The notes: a model not told the origin generated them from the sequence alone. DNA of 64,000 nucleotides from Allobosea vaviloviae (GCF_001298265.1 NZ_LGSZ01000031.1:124001-188000), one strand, 5' to 3'. Counted from the stretch's first letter, positions 9,188-19,505 are shown. Numbers and translations: made by a program.

Positions 9188-10990
9188 TCAGGCTAAACGT
9201 GCCAGGTCGAGGACGCGCAACTCCGCCGATTCGTTGCCGCCCCAGCGGTTGAGCGTCAGGGTCGCGGCGAGATGGACGCTCTCGCCGCGCGCCGCCATCA
9301 GCGCCTGGCCGAGCGGCTCGTGAGCGACGCGAAACGCGATGCCGCCAACCGTCGCGCCGTCGCCGCTGCGCAGCTTGACGCGGACATGGCCGCCGCTGCC
9401 GATCTCGACGACGTCCGTCAGGCGGTGCGCCGGGAAGACGAAGACCGGCTCCGGGCTGCCGGCACCGAACGGGCCGGCCCGCTCGATCTCGGCCAGCAGG
9501 CGCGGCGTGGCGCCGCCGGCGCTGAGCGCTGCATCGATCGGCAGGGCCTCGGACGCCCCGGCCGCGCCGACCTCGGCCGCCAGGCGCTGCGTCACGAAGG
9601 CATGGAAGGCGTCACCCTGCCCGGCCGCCAGCATGACGCCCGCCGCCATGGCATGGCCACCGCCCTTGACGGCAAGCCCGGCCTCGACGGCTGCTCGCAC
9701 GGCACGTCCAAGATCGACGCCGGCCACCGAGCGGCCCGACCCCGTCGCACCGCCCTCCCCGTTCAGCGCCAGCGCGAAGGCCGGCCGATGGAATCGCTCC
9801 TTGAGCCTGGCGGCGACGAGGCCGACGATGCCGGGATGCCAGTCCGGCGACCCGGCGAGCAGAACGGGCAGGTCGGCATCGCGCATCAGCGCATGATCGG
9901 CCTGCGAGGTCGCCTCGATCACCGCCTGGCGCTCGATCTCCTGGCGCTCCTGATTGATCCGGTTGAGCTCAGTGGCGATGCCGCGCGCCTCGATCTCGTC
10001 CTGCGTCAGCAGGAGGCGCGCGCCCAGTGCTGCATCGCCGATGCGGCCGCCGGCATTGATGCGCGGACCGAGCAGAAAACCGAGATGCCAGGCCTGGACC
10101 GGCCCGTCGAGCCCGGCCACATCCATCAGCGCGACCAGCCCCGGCCGGGCGCGGCCGCGCAGGATGGCGAGGCCCTGCCGGACGAAGGCGCGGTTGAGGC
10201 CGCGTAGCGGCACGACATCGGCGACTGTCGCCAGCGCGACGAGGTCGAGAGCGGCCAGAAGGTCGGGCTCGGCCCCGCGCGCGGCCCAGACGCCCTGGCG
10301 GCGGAGTTCGGCGCGCGTGGCAACCAAGGCCAGGAAGACGACGCCGGCGGCGCAAAGATGGCCGAGGCCCGAGAGATCGTCCTGGCGGTTGGGGTTGACC
10401 AGCGCCTCGACCTCCGGGAGCCGTTCGGGCGCCTGATGGTGGTCGAGCACGACGACATCGAGCCCCAGCCGCCGCGCCTCGGCCAGCGGCTCATGGCTGG
10501 TCGTGCCGCAATCGACCGTGACCAGCAGCGTCGCGCCCTCGGCCGCCAGTTGGCGGATCGCCTCGCTGTTGGGGCCGTATCCCTCGATCAGCCGGTCGGG
10601 AATGTGGATGCGCGGACGCGCGCCTGCCTCGCTCAGGAACCCCGACAGCAGCGCCGCCGAGCAGGCCCCGTCGACATCGTAGTCGCCGAAGATCGCAACC
10701 TGCTCGCGCGAGGTGACCGCGCGCGCCAGCCGCGCGGCGGCGGCCTCCATCCCGACCAGCGTCGCAGGATCGGGCATGAGGTCGCGCAGCTTGGGTTCGA
10801 GATAGAGCGCAGCCTCATTGGGCTCGACGCCGCGCCCCGCCAGCAGCCGCGCGAGGATGTCGGGAATGCCCTCGAGCTGGGACAAAGCCTCGGCTCGGCC
10901 CAGGCCTGCTGCATCGAGCCGGTCGCGCCAGGGCCGGCCCAAGGCCGAACGGGTGACGCCGAGAAAGGCGCGGGGGTGCTCGAGACTCAT
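9188..10990 (-). CDS. recJ: single-stranded-DNA-specific exonuclease RecJ
   Basis: 5'-3' ssDNA exonuclease for recombinational and mismatch repair, cytoplasmic. About 600 aa. Phosphoesterase motifs are visible: FGDYDVDGACSAA (motif I), VVLDHHQAPE (DHH motif), NAGGRIGDAALG (DHHA1 side) and GGGHAMAAG near the C-terminus. I chose the ATG at 10990; a TTG at 11026 would add 12 residues without family character. Downstream of glpX, but a terminator at 11084-11105 separates them. Confidence 0.93.
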   Translation of the reverse strand: MSLEHPRAFLGVTRSALGRPWRDRLDAAGLGRAEALSQLEGIPDILARLLAGRGVEPNEAALYLEPKLRDLMPDPATLVGMEAAAARLARAVTSREQVAIFGDYDVDGACSAALLSGFLSEAGARPRIHIPDRLIEGYGPNSEAIRQLAAEGATLLVTVDCGTTSHEPLAEARRLGLDVVVLDHHQAPERLPEVEALVNPNRQDDLSGLGHLCAAGVVFLALVATRAELRRQGVWAARGAEPDLLAALDLVALATVADVVPLRGLNRAFVRQGLAILRGRARPGLVALMDVAGLDGPVQAWHLGFLLGPRINAGGRIGDAALGARLLLTQDEIEARGIATELNRINQERQEIERQAVIEATSQADHALMRDADLPVLLAGSPDWHPGIVGLVAARLKERFHRPAFALALNGEGGATGSGRSVAGVDLGRAVRAAVEAGLAVKGGGHAMAAGVMLAAGQGDAFHAFVTQRLAAEVGAAGASEALPIDAALSAGGATPRLLAEIERAGPFGAGSPEPVFVFPAHRLTDVVEIGSGGHVRVKLRSGDGATVGGIAFRVAHEPLGQALMAARGESVHLAATLTLNRWGGNESAELRVLDLARLA

Positions 10991-11081
10991 GGGGTGAGGC
11001 GTCGCCCGCCACGGCGCTTTCGTCAACCATGCCGGCTGTGCGGTCCCCGGATGGCGGCCGTGAAGAAGGGGCGGGCATGAA

Positions 11082-11106
11082 AAAGGCCGGGCGTGAGCCC
11101 GGCCTC
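11082..11106 (-). terminator. Rho-independent terminator after glpX
   Basis: On the minus strand AGGCCGGGC-TCAC-GCCCGGCCT is followed by TTTTT, about 45 bases after the glpX stop. recJ therefore probably depends partly on its own promoter. Confidence 0.8.
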
Positions 11107-11148
11107 GCAGCGGTCAACCTGGGCGCGAAGGCCGCGCCACCGACGGTC

Positions 11149-12147
11149 TCAGTCGAGCTTGAACTTGCCGAAATCGCGGTGTTCGCCATGGATGCGGCGC
11201 ACCGTGCCGGTGATCGAGCGGTAGACGATGGTCTCGGTCTCGATCACATCGCGGCCGAACTTCACGCCCTTGAGCATGCCGCCATCGGTGACGCCGGTGG
11301 CGCAGACGATGGTGTCGCCCGAGGCCATCTCCTCCATGCTGTACTTCTTGTTGGGGTCGGTGATGCCCATGGTCAGGGCACGCGCCCGCTTCTCCTCGGT
11401 GTCGAGGATCAGACGGCCCTGCATCTGGCCGCCGACGCAACGCAGCGCGGCTGCCGCCAGCACGCCCTCGGGCGCGCCGCCGATGCCGAGATAGAGGTCG
11501 ATGCCGGTCTTGTGCGGCTCGGTGCAGTAGATCACGCCGGCGACGTCGCCATCGGTGATCAGCCGGATCGAGCAGCCGGTCTTGCGGACCTCCTCGATCA
11601 GCTTGGCATGGCGCGGACGGTCCATGATCAGCGTCGAGATCTCGCTCGGCTTGACGCCCTTGGCCTTGGCGAGCGCATGGATGTTGTCGGTTGCCGACGC
11701 ATCGAGATCGACGACGCCGCGGGCATAGCCCGGTCCGATCGCGATCTTGTCCATGTAGACGTCTGGCGCGTTCAGGAGCTTGCCGGCTTCCGCCATCGCC
11801 ATCACGGCGATCGAATCGGGCATGTCCTTGGCGCAGAGCGTGGTGCCTTCGAGCGGATCGACGGCGATATGGACCTTGGGGCCCTGCCGCGTGCCGACCT
11901 TCTCGCCGATGAAGAGCATCGGCGCCTCGTCGCGCTCACCCTCGCCGATGACGATCTCGCCGTCGATCGGCAGGCGGTTGAGTTCGCGCCGCATCGCATC
12001 GACCGCCGCCTGGTCCGCTGCCTTCTCATTGCCATGGCCGCGCAGGCGCGCCGCAGAGACCGCCGCGCGCTCGGTGACGCGCACCAGCTCCATCGAGAGA
12101 TAGCGCTCGATGATCTGGGAGGAGGAAATGCGGAGATCGTCGGACAT
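11149..12147 (-). CDS. glpX: fructose-1,6-bisphosphatase class II
   Basis: Hydrolyses fructose-1,6-bisphosphate in gluconeogenesis. 332 aa. Diagnostic segments are IDGEIVIGEGERDEAPML (metal-binding acidic cluster), DPLEGTTLCA (the DPLEGT metal/substrate motif) and GIGGAPEGVLAAAAL. Start at ATG 12147, preceded by AAAGGGAACC; an upstream ATG at 12171 would add eight residues. Follows hom by 65 bases on the same strand, the order usual in Hyphomicrobiales. Confidence 0.94.
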   Translation of the reverse strand: MSDDLRISSSQIIERYLSMELVRVTERAAVSAARLRGHGNEKAADQAAVDAMRRELNRLPIDGEIVIGEGERDEAPMLFIGEKVGTRQGPKVHIAVDPLEGTTLCAKDMPDSIAVMAMAEAGKLLNAPDVYMDKIAIGPGYARGVVDLDASATDNIHALAKAKGVKPSEISTLIMDRPRHAKLIEEVRKTGCSIRLITDGDVAGVIYCTEPHKTGIDLYLGIGGAPEGVLAAAALRCVGGQMQGRLILDTEEKRARALTMGITDPNKKYSMEEMASGDTIVCATGVTDGGMLKGVKFGRDVIETETIVYRSITGTVRRIHGEHRDFGKFKLD

Positions 12148-12212
12148 GAGCGGTTCCCTTTGGTTCGGCATGGGCAGCAGGCGGCGATCATGGCGGCTAA
12201 GCCGCCGACTGC

Positions 12213-13559
12213 CTACTCCCGTTCGATACGGATGACTTGCGGCGGGTCGGCGACATGGCCGTCGGCGGAGACCTTGTCCAGCGCGGCGCGGATCGCGGCC
12301 TCGCTGGTGGCATAAGTGATAAGGACGACCGGCACGGGCGCACCGGAGCGGCCGGCCGGATCGCGCGCGGCGGCGGCCTCCGAGCGGCGCTGGACGATGC
12401 TTTCGAGCGAAATCTCGGCCTCGGCCATGCGGGTCGCGATGGCAGCGGCGGAGCCCGGCCGGTCGATGACCGAGAGGCGGACATAATAGCCGCCCTCATG
12501 GCGCTGCATCGGCGCCCGCACGGCTGCCTCGAGGCGTGCGACCGGCAGGCCGAAGGGCAGCCCCGCCGTGCCGCGCGCGACATCGGCGATGTCGGCGACG
12601 ACGGCCGACGCCGTAGGGTCACCACCGGCGCCAGGGCCGACCAGCGTGATCTCGCGCACCGCATCGGCATCGACGGTCACCGCATTGAGCACGCCCATCA
12701 CCTGCGCGATCGCGGAGGATTTCGGCACCATGGTCGGGTGGACGCGCTGCTCGATGCCGGTCTTGGTTCGCTCGGCGACGCCGAGCAGCTTGATCCGGTA
12801 GCCGAGCTCGTCGGCCATTTTCAGGTCGAGCGGCGCGATCGAGGAAATGCCTTCGACATGGATCGCCTCGGCGTCGATGGTCGTGCCGAAGGCGAGGCTG
12901 GTGAGGATGGCGAGCTTGTGGGCGGTGTCGTAGCCCTCGACGTCGAAGGTCGGATCGGCCTCGGCATAGCCGAGACGCTGTGCGTCCTTGAGGCAGGCCT
13001 CGAAGGTCAGGCCTTCGAGCTCCATCCGCGAGAGGATGTAGTTGCAGGTGCCGTTGAGGATGCCGTAGAGCCGCGTGACAGTGTTGCCGGCCAGCGCCTC
13101 GCGCAGCGTCTTGACGATCGGGATGCCGCCGGCCGACGAAGCCTCGAAGGCGAGCGCGACGCCATTCTGCTCGGCGAGCGTCGCCAGCGCGATGCCGTGA
13201 TGGGCGAGCAGCGCCTTGTTGGCGGTGACAACCGATTTACCGGCTGCGAGAGCAGCCTCGACGGCAGCCTTGGCCGGGCCGTCGGAACCGCCGACCAACT
13301 CGACCAGGCAATCGATCTCGCCGGATGTGGCCAGCGCGACCGGATCGTCGAACCAATGCAGCCCGCCGAGATCGACGCCGCGATCGCGCGTGCGATCACG
13401 GGCGGACACGGCGGTGACGCGGATGGCGCGGCCGCAGCGGGCAGCCAGCGCATTCTCCTGCCGGCGCAGGATGCGCAGCACGGACGCTCCGACGGTTCCC
13501 AGCCCGGCGAGGCCGATGCGCAGGGGCTTCGAGGCGGTCTGGGCGGTCGCGTGTGTCAT
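12213..13559 (-). CDS. hom: homoserine dehydrogenase
   Basis: Reduces aspartate semialdehyde to homoserine for threonine and methionine synthesis. About 448 aa. N-terminal NAD(P)-binding GLAGLGTVGASV, the conserved GILNGTCNYILSRM substrate-domain segment, the catalytic-region sequence AEADPTFDVEGYDTAHKLAIL, then a C-terminal ACT domain (YYVRLSVIDRPGSAAAIA, last 90 or so residues) for feedback control, typically by threonine. ATG at 13559 chosen; an ATG at 13574 or a TTG further up are alternatives. Confidence 0.94.
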   Translation of the reverse strand: MTHATAQTASKPLRIGLAGLGTVGASVLRILRRQENALAARCGRAIRVTAVSARDRTRDRGVDLGGLHWFDDPVALATSGEIDCLVELVGGSDGPAKAAVEAALAAGKSVVTANKALLAHHGIALATLAEQNGVALAFEASSAGGIPIVKTLREALAGNTVTRLYGILNGTCNYILSRMELEGLTFEACLKDAQRLGYAEADPTFDVEGYDTAHKLAILTSLAFGTTIDAEAIHVEGISSIAPLDLKMADELGYRIKLLGVAERTKTGIEQRVHPTMVPKSSAIAQVMGVLNAVTVDADAVREITLVGPGAGGDPTASAVVADIADVARGTAGLPFGLPVARLEAAVRAPMQRHEGGYYVRLSVIDRPGSAAAIATRMAEAEISLESIVQRRSEAAAARDPAGRSGAPVPVVLITYATSEAAIRAALDKVSADGHVADPPQVIRIERE

Positions 13560-13612
13560 GGCGCGGCGTCGCATGCGGGGGCAGGCTGAGTCAACGGCAA
13601 GCCTTTTCAAGG

Positions 13613-14044
13613 TCAGCCGAAGCGGCAGATGACCTCCGCTGCCAGCCGCCGAAGCTTGCCGTCGCCGAAGGTCAGGTGGATGCGCAGCAGGTTGGTGCCG
13701 AAGGCCGTCGTCTTGATGGTGCGCAGCGCTTCCAGCGTGTCGCCGGTCCAGGTCGTCGCCGTCTCGGTGGAGGGTGTCCAGAACCAGGGCCGGGGCGGAA
13801 CGATGGCGATGGTCGCGAGGATGCGCTCGGCCTCGGCCTGCTCGATACCGGCCGGCAGATGGCGCGACACGATCTCGGTGGCGTCACGTCCGCATTCGCG
13901 GGCCGTGGTTGCCGCCAGCACCTCGGAAACGAGAGCGGACTCGGTCTGCGGCACGCGACCGCGCGAATAATCATAGGTGGAGACGAGGCAGATCAGCGCG
14001 AACAGGCTAACGCCGATAGCGACCATACGGCCTGTGCTGAACAT
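13613..14044 (-). CDS. hypothetical protein with N-terminal membrane anchor
   Basis: About 143 aa, family not recognised. From the ATG at 14044 it starts with a hydrophobic segment (VAIGVSLFALICLVSTY) followed by a soluble domain of about 115 residues with two cysteines (in ARECGRD and VICRFG). This reads as a signal anchor with a periplasmic domain. The frame stays open to 14149 through repeat-like DNA, which I excluded. It sits between the aminotransferase and hom on the same strand, 53 bases before hom. Confidence 0.6.
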   Translation of the reverse strand: MFSTGRMVAIGVSLFALICLVSTYDYSRGRVPQTESALVSEVLAATTARECGRDATEIVSRHLPAGIEQAEAERILATIAIVPPRPWFWTPSTETATTWTGDTLEALRTIKTTAFGTNLLRIHLTFGDGKLRRLAAEVICRFG

Positions 14045-14127
14045 CGCGCGCTGTAGCCCCGGAGCGGACGGATGAGTCCGCGTGGAGGGGTTCCCATGTT
14101 TTCGGAGCGGGGTCCAGAGGAAGGCTG

Positions 14128-14229
14128 CCGTCATTCTTGGGCGCAGCACAGCGGAGACCCGAGAATCTCCGGCCGGATGAGCGTCACAGCTGCGTCAAGA
14201 GATGCTCGGGTCAAGCCCGAGCATGACGC
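14128..14229. repeat. intergenic palindromic repeat, family A copy 1
   Basis: Two nested inverted repeats. An outer GTCAT...ATGAC frame encloses GACCCGAGAATCTC, then ATGCTCGGGTCAAGCCCGAGCAT. The same blocks recur at 40710-40805 (opposite orientation) and 54289-54367. Confidence 0.75.
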
Positions 14230-14255
14230 CTGAGCGACGGGGCCAACCTGGCCCC

Positions 14256-15476
14256 CTACCCCGCCTTCGGCATCTGGATGATGTTGTGCAGCGTGTGGTC
14301 GGCGCCCTTGAGGAAGCGGCCGACATTGCGAGCGGCCTGGCGGATGCGCTGCTCGTTCTCGACGATGGCGATGCGGACATAGTCGTCGCCATGCTCGCCG
14401 AAGCCGATGCCCGGCGCGACCGCGACCTCGGCCTTCTCGATCAGCAGCTTGGAGAACTCCAGCGAGCCAAGATGGCGGAATTTCTCGGGGATCGGCACCC
14501 AGGCGAACATCGAGGCCGCGGGCGCCGGAAACTCCCAGCCCGCCTTGCCGAAGCTCTCCACCAGCGCGTCGCGGCGCTTGCGGTAGATGTCGCGCATCTC
14601 GCGGATGCAGTCGTCGGGGCCATTGAGGGCAGCAGCAGCCGCGACCTGGATCGGCGTGTAGGCGCCGTAGTCGAGATAGGACTTCACCCGCGCAAGCGCC
14701 GCCAGCAGGCGTTCGTTGCCGACCGCGAAGCCCATGCGCCAGCCCGCCATCGAGAAGGTCTTGGACATCGAGGTGAACTCGACGGTGACATCGATCGCGC
14801 CCGGCACCTGCAGCATCGAGGGCGGCGGGTCGTTCTCGTCGAAATAGACCTCGGCATAGGCGAGGTCCGACAGCAGGATCAGCTCGTGCTTCTTCGCGAA
14901 GGCGACGAGATCCCGATAGAAGTCGAGCGAGGCGGTATAGGCGGTCGGATTGGCCGGGTAGCAGGTGACGAGCGCGATCGGCTTGGGCACAGAATGGATC
15001 ATCGCCCGCTCCAGCGCCGGGAAGAAGGCGGGCGTCGGCTCGGCCGGCACCGAGCGGATGACGCCGCCCGCCATCAGGAAGCCGAAGGCGTGGATCGGGT
15101 AGCTCGGATTGGGCACCAGCACGACATCGCCCGGCCCCGTGATGGCCTGCGCCATATTGGCAAAGCCTTCCTTGGAGCCCAGCGTCGCCACGACCTGCGT
15201 CTCCGGGTTGAGCTTCACGCCGAATCGGCGCTCGTAATAATGGGCCTGGGCTCGGCGCAGGCCACCGATGCCCTTGGAGGCCGAATAGCGGTCGGTGCGC
15301 GGCTTGCCGGCGGTTTCCACCAGCTTCTCGATGACATGCTTGGGCGCCGGCAAATCCGGATTGCCCATGCCGAGATCGACGATGTCGAAGCCCTTGGCGC
15401 GTTCGGCAGCCTTGATCTTGTTGACCTGTTCGAAAACGTAAGGCGGCAGGCGCTTGATGCGGTGAAAATCGGCCAT
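14256..15476 (-). CDS. class I/II PLP aminotransferase (AlaC / LL-diaminopimelate aminotransferase-like)
   Basis: 406 aa cytoplasmic fold-type I aminotransferase. Starts MADFHRIKRLPPYVFEQVN with a good upstream GAAGGAA. YSASKGIGGLRRA, VPNPSYPIH, CYPANPTAY and the PLP-lysine region SMSKTFSMAGWRMGFAVGN are visible. This type is often annotated as LL-DAP aminotransferase, but the closest functional relatives act on alanine/pyruvate (AlaC). Substrate is uncertain. In this order it commonly precedes hom, as here. The frame is open upstream to 16052, but that part opposes a separate gene and is not plausible. Confidence 0.88.
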   Translation of the reverse strand: MADFHRIKRLPPYVFEQVNKIKAAERAKGFDIVDLGMGNPDLPAPKHVIEKLVETAGKPRTDRYSASKGIGGLRRAQAHYYERRFGVKLNPETQVVATLGSKEGFANMAQAITGPGDVVLVPNPSYPIHAFGFLMAGGVIRSVPAEPTPAFFPALERAMIHSVPKPIALVTCYPANPTAYTASLDFYRDLVAFAKKHELILLSDLAYAEVYFDENDPPPSMLQVPGAIDVTVEFTSMSKTFSMAGWRMGFAVGNERLLAALARVKSYLDYGAYTPIQVAAAAALNGPDDCIREMRDIYRKRRDALVESFGKAGWEFPAPAASMFAWVPIPEKFRHLGSLEFSKLLIEKAEVAVAPGIGFGEHGDDYVRIAIVENEQRIRQAARNVGRFLKGADHTLHNIIQMPKAG

Positions 15477-15684
15477 TCGAACAGTTCCTTCGCCGGAGCC
15501 GGCATAGTCTAGATCTGGCCAGGCGGTCTGTCGGCACCCTTCCGGTGCCTGATCTTGTACGGCGCGATTCAAAATCGTTGCGCCGCAGCCGCCTCCCGCC
15601 GCATCTTTGGTCACGTCAGGCCGAAAAACGCAAGATTCAATCGACGCAACCGCGAGGCGACCGGACCGGGCTCTGCCGGCCTCC

Positions 15685-16155
15685 TCAGTTGGTCGGCAGA
15701 ATCGCGGGCTTTGGCGGTGGCGTGGAGCCCAGCGACTTGGCCTGGTTTCCAGCCGCCTCGTTCGAGATGCGCTTGGCATCCAGTTCCGCCTCGATTGCCT
15801 TGAAGGCGGCTCTCGGCTTGCATTCGCCGGGCTTGGGAGCCGGCGTCGCAGGAAACGAAAAATGGGCGGCCTGCCCTGCCGGCACATAGGGGGGCGGGGC
15901 GGTTTCGCCCTGGCAGAGCGGCTCGACCGCAAACTTGCGGCCGATCGGCATGTATTGCGGATCGGCCGGTCGGGTTTCCTGCACGAACGGCTTGGCCTCT
16001 TGGGCGGTTGTCGCCATTCCCGCTGCCTCCGCGACAACCTTGCCCGTCTCACCGGCGCAGCCGGCCGCGACCGTGCTGAGAACGGCCAGGAGCATCAGTA
16101 ACGGAAGCGGCTTTTTCGTCGGCTGGTCGAACGGCATGTCGTGATCCGGCAGCAT
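15685..16155 (-). CDS. putative lipoprotein, function unknown
   Basis: 156 aa from ATG 16155 (AAAGAGAA upstream). A hydrophobic signal LLMLLAVLSTVAAGC ends in a lipobox-like AAGC, so it is probably lipid-anchored in the envelope. The remainder is Pro/Ala-rich with two further cysteines (PLCQGE, GECKPR) and no recognised domain. Divergent from phaC; the roughly 100-base gap between them must hold both promoters. Confidence 0.6.
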   Translation of the reverse strand: MLPDHDMPFDQPTKKPLPLLMLLAVLSTVAAGCAGETGKVVAEAAGMATTAQEAKPFVQETRPADPQYMPIGRKFAVEPLCQGETAPPPYVPAGQAAHFSFPATPAPKPGECKPRAAFKAIEAELDAKRISNEAAGNQAKSLGSTPPPKPAILPTN

Positions 16156-16256
16156 TGTAGAATTCTCTTTGTCAAAGATATCCGCTACGTCCTTAATAGG
16201 TCCAAAATGGGGAGCAAGCAGCATCCCCTCAGAAGAACGCCACGGGGGAGAACGCG

Positions 16257-18080
16257 ATGAACCGGCGAGCGGACGAGAAGCCCGCGGACGCAACCGCCTC
16301 AGCCGAGGCGCCCGTGCCGGATTTCGACCAGTTCGCGCAGAACATGGGCCGCCTTGTCGAGGAATACGGCAAGGCCACCGCCGCCTATCTCAAGCCGATC
16401 GAACGCGGCGAGGCCAAGGGCGGCCAGGCCGACGAGGCCAGCGACATGGTCAAGACACTCGGCCGCGTCGCGGAGAGCTGGGTCGCCGACCCCCGCAAGA
16501 TCATGGAGGCGCAGGCGTCCATCACCGGCGATTTCCTGAATCTCTGGAGCGCGATGCTCAAACGAGCCGGCGGCGAGGAGGCCAAGGCCGTCGCGGAGCC
16601 CGACAGGCGCGACGCGCGTTTTGCCGACCCCGACTGGTCCGGCCATCCGATGTTCGACTTCATCAAGCAGGCCTATCTGATCGGCTCGCGCTGGGCCGAA
16701 TCGATGGTCGACAAGGCCGAGGATCTCGACCCGCACACCCGCGAAAAGGCGCGCTTTTACGTTAAGCAGATCGCCAGCGCGCTCTCGCCCTCGAACTTCA
16801 TCGCGACCAATCCCGAACTGCTGCGCGAGACGCTGCGGCAGAACGGCGAGAACCTGGTGCGCGGCATGAAGATGCTGGCCGAGGACATCGAGGCCGGCCA
16901 TGGCGAACTCAAGATCCGTCAGTCCGACACAGGCGCCTTCCGGATTGGCGTGAACATCGCCTCGACGCCCGGCAAGGTGATCTTCCGCAACGACATCATG
17001 GAGTTGATCCAATATGCGCCGTCTACGGAGACCGTGCTGAAGCGCCCTCTCCTGATCGTGCCGCCCTGGATCAACAAGTTCTACATCCTCGACCTCAACG
17101 CCGAGAAGAGCTTCATCCGCTGGTGCGTCGCGCAGGGGCTGACCGTGTTCTGCATCTCCTGGGTCAACCCGGACGAGCGCCATGCCACCAAGGACTTCGA
17201 GAGCTACATGCGCGAAGGCGTCTTTGCGGCCCTCGACGCGATCGAGCAGGCGACAGGCGAAAAGAAGGTCAGCGCGATCGGCTACTGCGTCGGCGGCACC
17301 CTGCTGGGCGTGACGCTGGCCTATATGGCGGCAGTCGGCGACACGCGCATCGAGAGCGCCACCTTCTTCACGACGCAGGTCGATTTCTCCAAGGCCGGCG
17401 AGCTCTCCGTCTTCGTCGACGAGGACCAGATTCGCTCGGTCGAGGAGCAGATGGGCAAGTGCGGCTATCTCGACGGCGCGCGCATGGCTGGCGCCTTCAA
17501 CATGCTGCGGCCCAACGACCTCATCTGGTCCTACGCGGTCAACAACTACCTCAAGGGCAAGGCGCCGACGCCGTTCGACCTGCTGTACTGGAACTCGGAC
17601 TCGACGCGGATGCCGGCGGCGAACCACTCCTTCTACCTGCGCAACTGCTATCTTGAGAACAGGCTCTCGAAGGGCGAGATGACGATCGGCGGCAAGACGC
17701 TCGACCTCGGGAAGGTGACAATCCCGGTCTACAATCTCGCGACGCGGGAGGACCATATCGCCCCGGCTCAGTCGGTCTTCATCGGCTCGCAATGCTTCGG
17801 AGGCCCGGTCGACTATGTCGTTGCGGGCTCGGGCCATATCGCGGGCGTGGTCAACCCGCCAGCCAAGGTCAAATACCAGTACTGGACCGGCGGCCCCGCC
17901 ACGGGCGTCTATGAGGACTGGATCGCGGGGGCCAGCGAACATGCCGGCTCGTGGTGGCCGCATTGGGCGTCATGGCTGGAGAAGCAGGCGCCGGAGCGGG
18001 TCCAGGCGCGTGAGCCGGGTGCGGGCAAGCTGCCGGCACTCTGTGATGCGCCGGGAACCTATGTGCTGACGAAGGCATGA
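16257..18080 (+). CDS. phaC: class I poly(R)-hydroxyalkanoate synthase
   Basis: Polymerises (R)-3-hydroxyacyl-CoA into PHA granules. 607 aa, normal for class I. The N-terminal PhaC_N region precedes an alpha/beta-hydrolase core. The lipase-like box GYCVGG carries catalytic Cys344; the Asp of REDHIAP and the His of [12 protein letters not shown] complete the triad. [12 protein letters not shown] and the Trp-rich C-terminus (GSWWPHW) are diagnostic. phaAB and phaR are not nearby; a phasin is encoded at 43954-44295. Ends before a strong terminator. Confidence 0.96.
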   Translation: MNRRADEKPADATASAEAPVPDFDQFAQNMGRLVEEYGKATAAYLKPIERGEAKGGQADEASDMVKTLGRVAESWVADPRKIMEAQASITGDFLNLWSAMLKRAGGEEAKAVAEPDRRDARFADPDWSGHPMFDFIKQAYLIGSRWAESMVDKAEDLDPHTREKARFYVKQIASALSPSNFIATNPELLRETLRQNGENLVRGMKMLAEDIEAGHGELKIRQSDTGAFRIGVNIASTPGKVIFRNDIMELIQYAPSTETVLKRPLLIVPPWINKFYILDLNAEKSFIRWCVAQGLTVFCISWVNPDERHATKDFESYMREGVFAALDAIEQATGEKKVSAIGYCVGGTLLGVTLAYMAAVGDTRIESATFFTTQVDFSKAGELSVFVDEDQIRSVEEQMGKCGYLDGARMAGAFNMLRPNDLIWSYAVNNYLKGKAPTPFDLLYWNSDSTRMPAANHSFYLRNCYLENRLSKGEMTIGGKTLDLGKVTIPVYNLATREDHIAPAQSVFIGSQCFGGPVDYVVAGSGHIAGVVNPPAKVKYQYWTGGPATGVYEDWIAGASEHAGSWWPHWASWLEKQAPERVQAREPGAGKLPALCDAPGTYVLTKA

Positions 18081-18115
18081 TGGACAGGCCGTCCTTGGCC
18101 TGATGCGCCAACGAA

Positions 18116-18141
18116 AAAGCCGGCCCGAAAGGGCCGGCTTT
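18116..18141. terminator. bidirectional terminator between phaC and the FadL-type gene
   Basis: AAAGCCGGCCC-GAAA-GGGCCGGCTTT, a perfect hairpin with A/T flanks on both sides, between two convergent genes. Confidence 0.88.
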
Positions 18142-18164
18142 CGTATCCTGCGAAGGTCGCGGGT

Positions 18165-19505
18165 TCAGTACTTCCGCACGACCGGCTGGACCGGAATCGT
18201 TTCCGCCGGGTTGTCCCAGCGATAGGTCAGGCCGGCCGACACGATATGAATGTAGGGCTTGGCCTCGGCGGTGTAGAACACGGCCGCCTGCTGCGGATGG
18301 GCTCCGGTGTAGTTCACCCGTGCCTTGTTGACGTGGATATAGGTGTAGCCGAGATCGAGCTTCAGCTTGTCGGTGATCTGGTAGCTGCCGCCGGCCGAGA
18401 GCCAGAGCCGATCGTTGTCGGAGATGTAGATCGTCCGGTTCTGATCGTTCACAGCCGAGAGCTCGTAGGCAACGCCGGCCCGCAGCGTCAGGTCGCGGTT
18501 GTACTTGTATTCGACGCCGGTGCTGAAGAACCAGGAATCGTCATAGACGAAGTTCAGGCTGGGCAAGGCCGCCAGCGGCCCGCCGGTGAGCTCGTTGACC
18601 AGCGGGATGCGCCGGAAGCGGCTCCAATTCGTCCACTCCACGCCGAGATGGGCCTGCCACTGGTCGTTGATCACCTGCGACACGCCAAACACCACCGAAT
18701 CCGGCAGGTTGAGATTCGCCTTGATCGGCACGATGCCGACCGGCGTGCGGAAGGAGCCCTCCAGCGTCTGCCGGATCGACGAGCGATAGGCGAGGCCGAT
18801 GGTGGTGCCGTCCCGCGGCGTCAGGGTCGCGCCGATGCGGTAGCCGAAATCGATCGTGTCACCCTCGACGATGACGGGTCCGGCCGCCGGAGCGATGCCC
18901 GAGGCCGTCTTCAGCTTGGTGTCGAAGTACTGGATCTGCAGCGCGGCACCGACCGAGAACCAGTCATTGACCTTGTAGCCGATCGTCGGCGAGACGTTGA
19001 TCGTCGTCACCTTGGCCGAGCGGCCATAGACCTGCGCCGCATGCACCTGATTCTCGGGCTTCGAGCGCAGGCCGTAAGGCGCGCCCGTTGTCAGGCCGAT
19101 CCAGAACCGATCGGTCAGCTGCCAGGCCGAATAGGAGGCCGGGATGCCGGCGCCGTCGCCGCCAAGATTGCCGGTGCCGTTCTGCACCGGGCTCGCCGGG
19201 CCGTTGGGGGCGCCCAGACGCGTCGTCGAGGTCGGATCGTAGGACGCATTGGCATTGAGATAGGTGTAGTTCCACTGGCTGTTGCGGCCGGGAAACATCG
19301 TGATCGTCGCCGGGTTCCAGGCCATCGATCCCAACCCGATGCCGCCCGAAGCCGCACCCGCATAGGCCATGCCGAGACCCTCGGCACTCTGGCCGCTGCG
19401 AATGGCGAAGGAACTCGCCTCCGCCGCGCCAGCGACAAGAAGAGCCGCCACCGAGACTGTGGCAGCAGCGGCAGCTTTGCGAACGATGCCCTTCATCGAA
19501 TCCAT
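18165..19505 (-). CDS. OmpP1/FadL-family outer-membrane transport protein
   Basis: 446 aa beta-barrel for uptake of long-chain fatty acids or other hydrophobic compounds. A signal peptide of about 30 residues ends AGAAEA. The mature N-terminus SSFAIRSGQSAEGLGMAYAGAASG contains the FadL plug signature, and GSMAWNPATIT corresponds to the conserved NPA. The C-terminus YRW...VRKY is aromatic-ended. Start at 19505 (GAGAGACGGG upstream) or 19496. Convergent with phaC, which could suggest fatty-acid supply for PHA, but co-regulation is not shown. Confidence 0.88.
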   Translation of the reverse strand: MDSMKGIVRKAAAAATVSVAALLVAGAAEASSFAIRSGQSAEGLGMAYAGAASGGIGLGSMAWNPATITMFPGRNSQWNYTYLNANASYDPTSTTRLGAPNGPASPVQNGTGNLGGDGAGIPASYSAWQLTDRFWIGLTTGAPYGLRSKPENQVHAAQVYGRSAKVTTINVSPTIGYKVNDWFSVGAALQIQYFDTKLKTASGIAPAAGPVIVEGDTIDFGYRIGATLTPRDGTTIGLAYRSSIRQTLEGSFRTPVGIVPIKANLNLPDSVVFGVSQVINDQWQAHLGVEWTNWSRFRRIPLVNELTGGPLAALPSLNFVYDDSWFFSTGVEYKYNRDLTLRAGVAYELSAVNDQNRTIYISDNDRLWLSAGGSYQITDKLKLDLGYTYIHVNKARVNYTGAHPQQAAVFYTAEAKPYIHIVSAGLTYRWDNPAETIPVQPVVRKY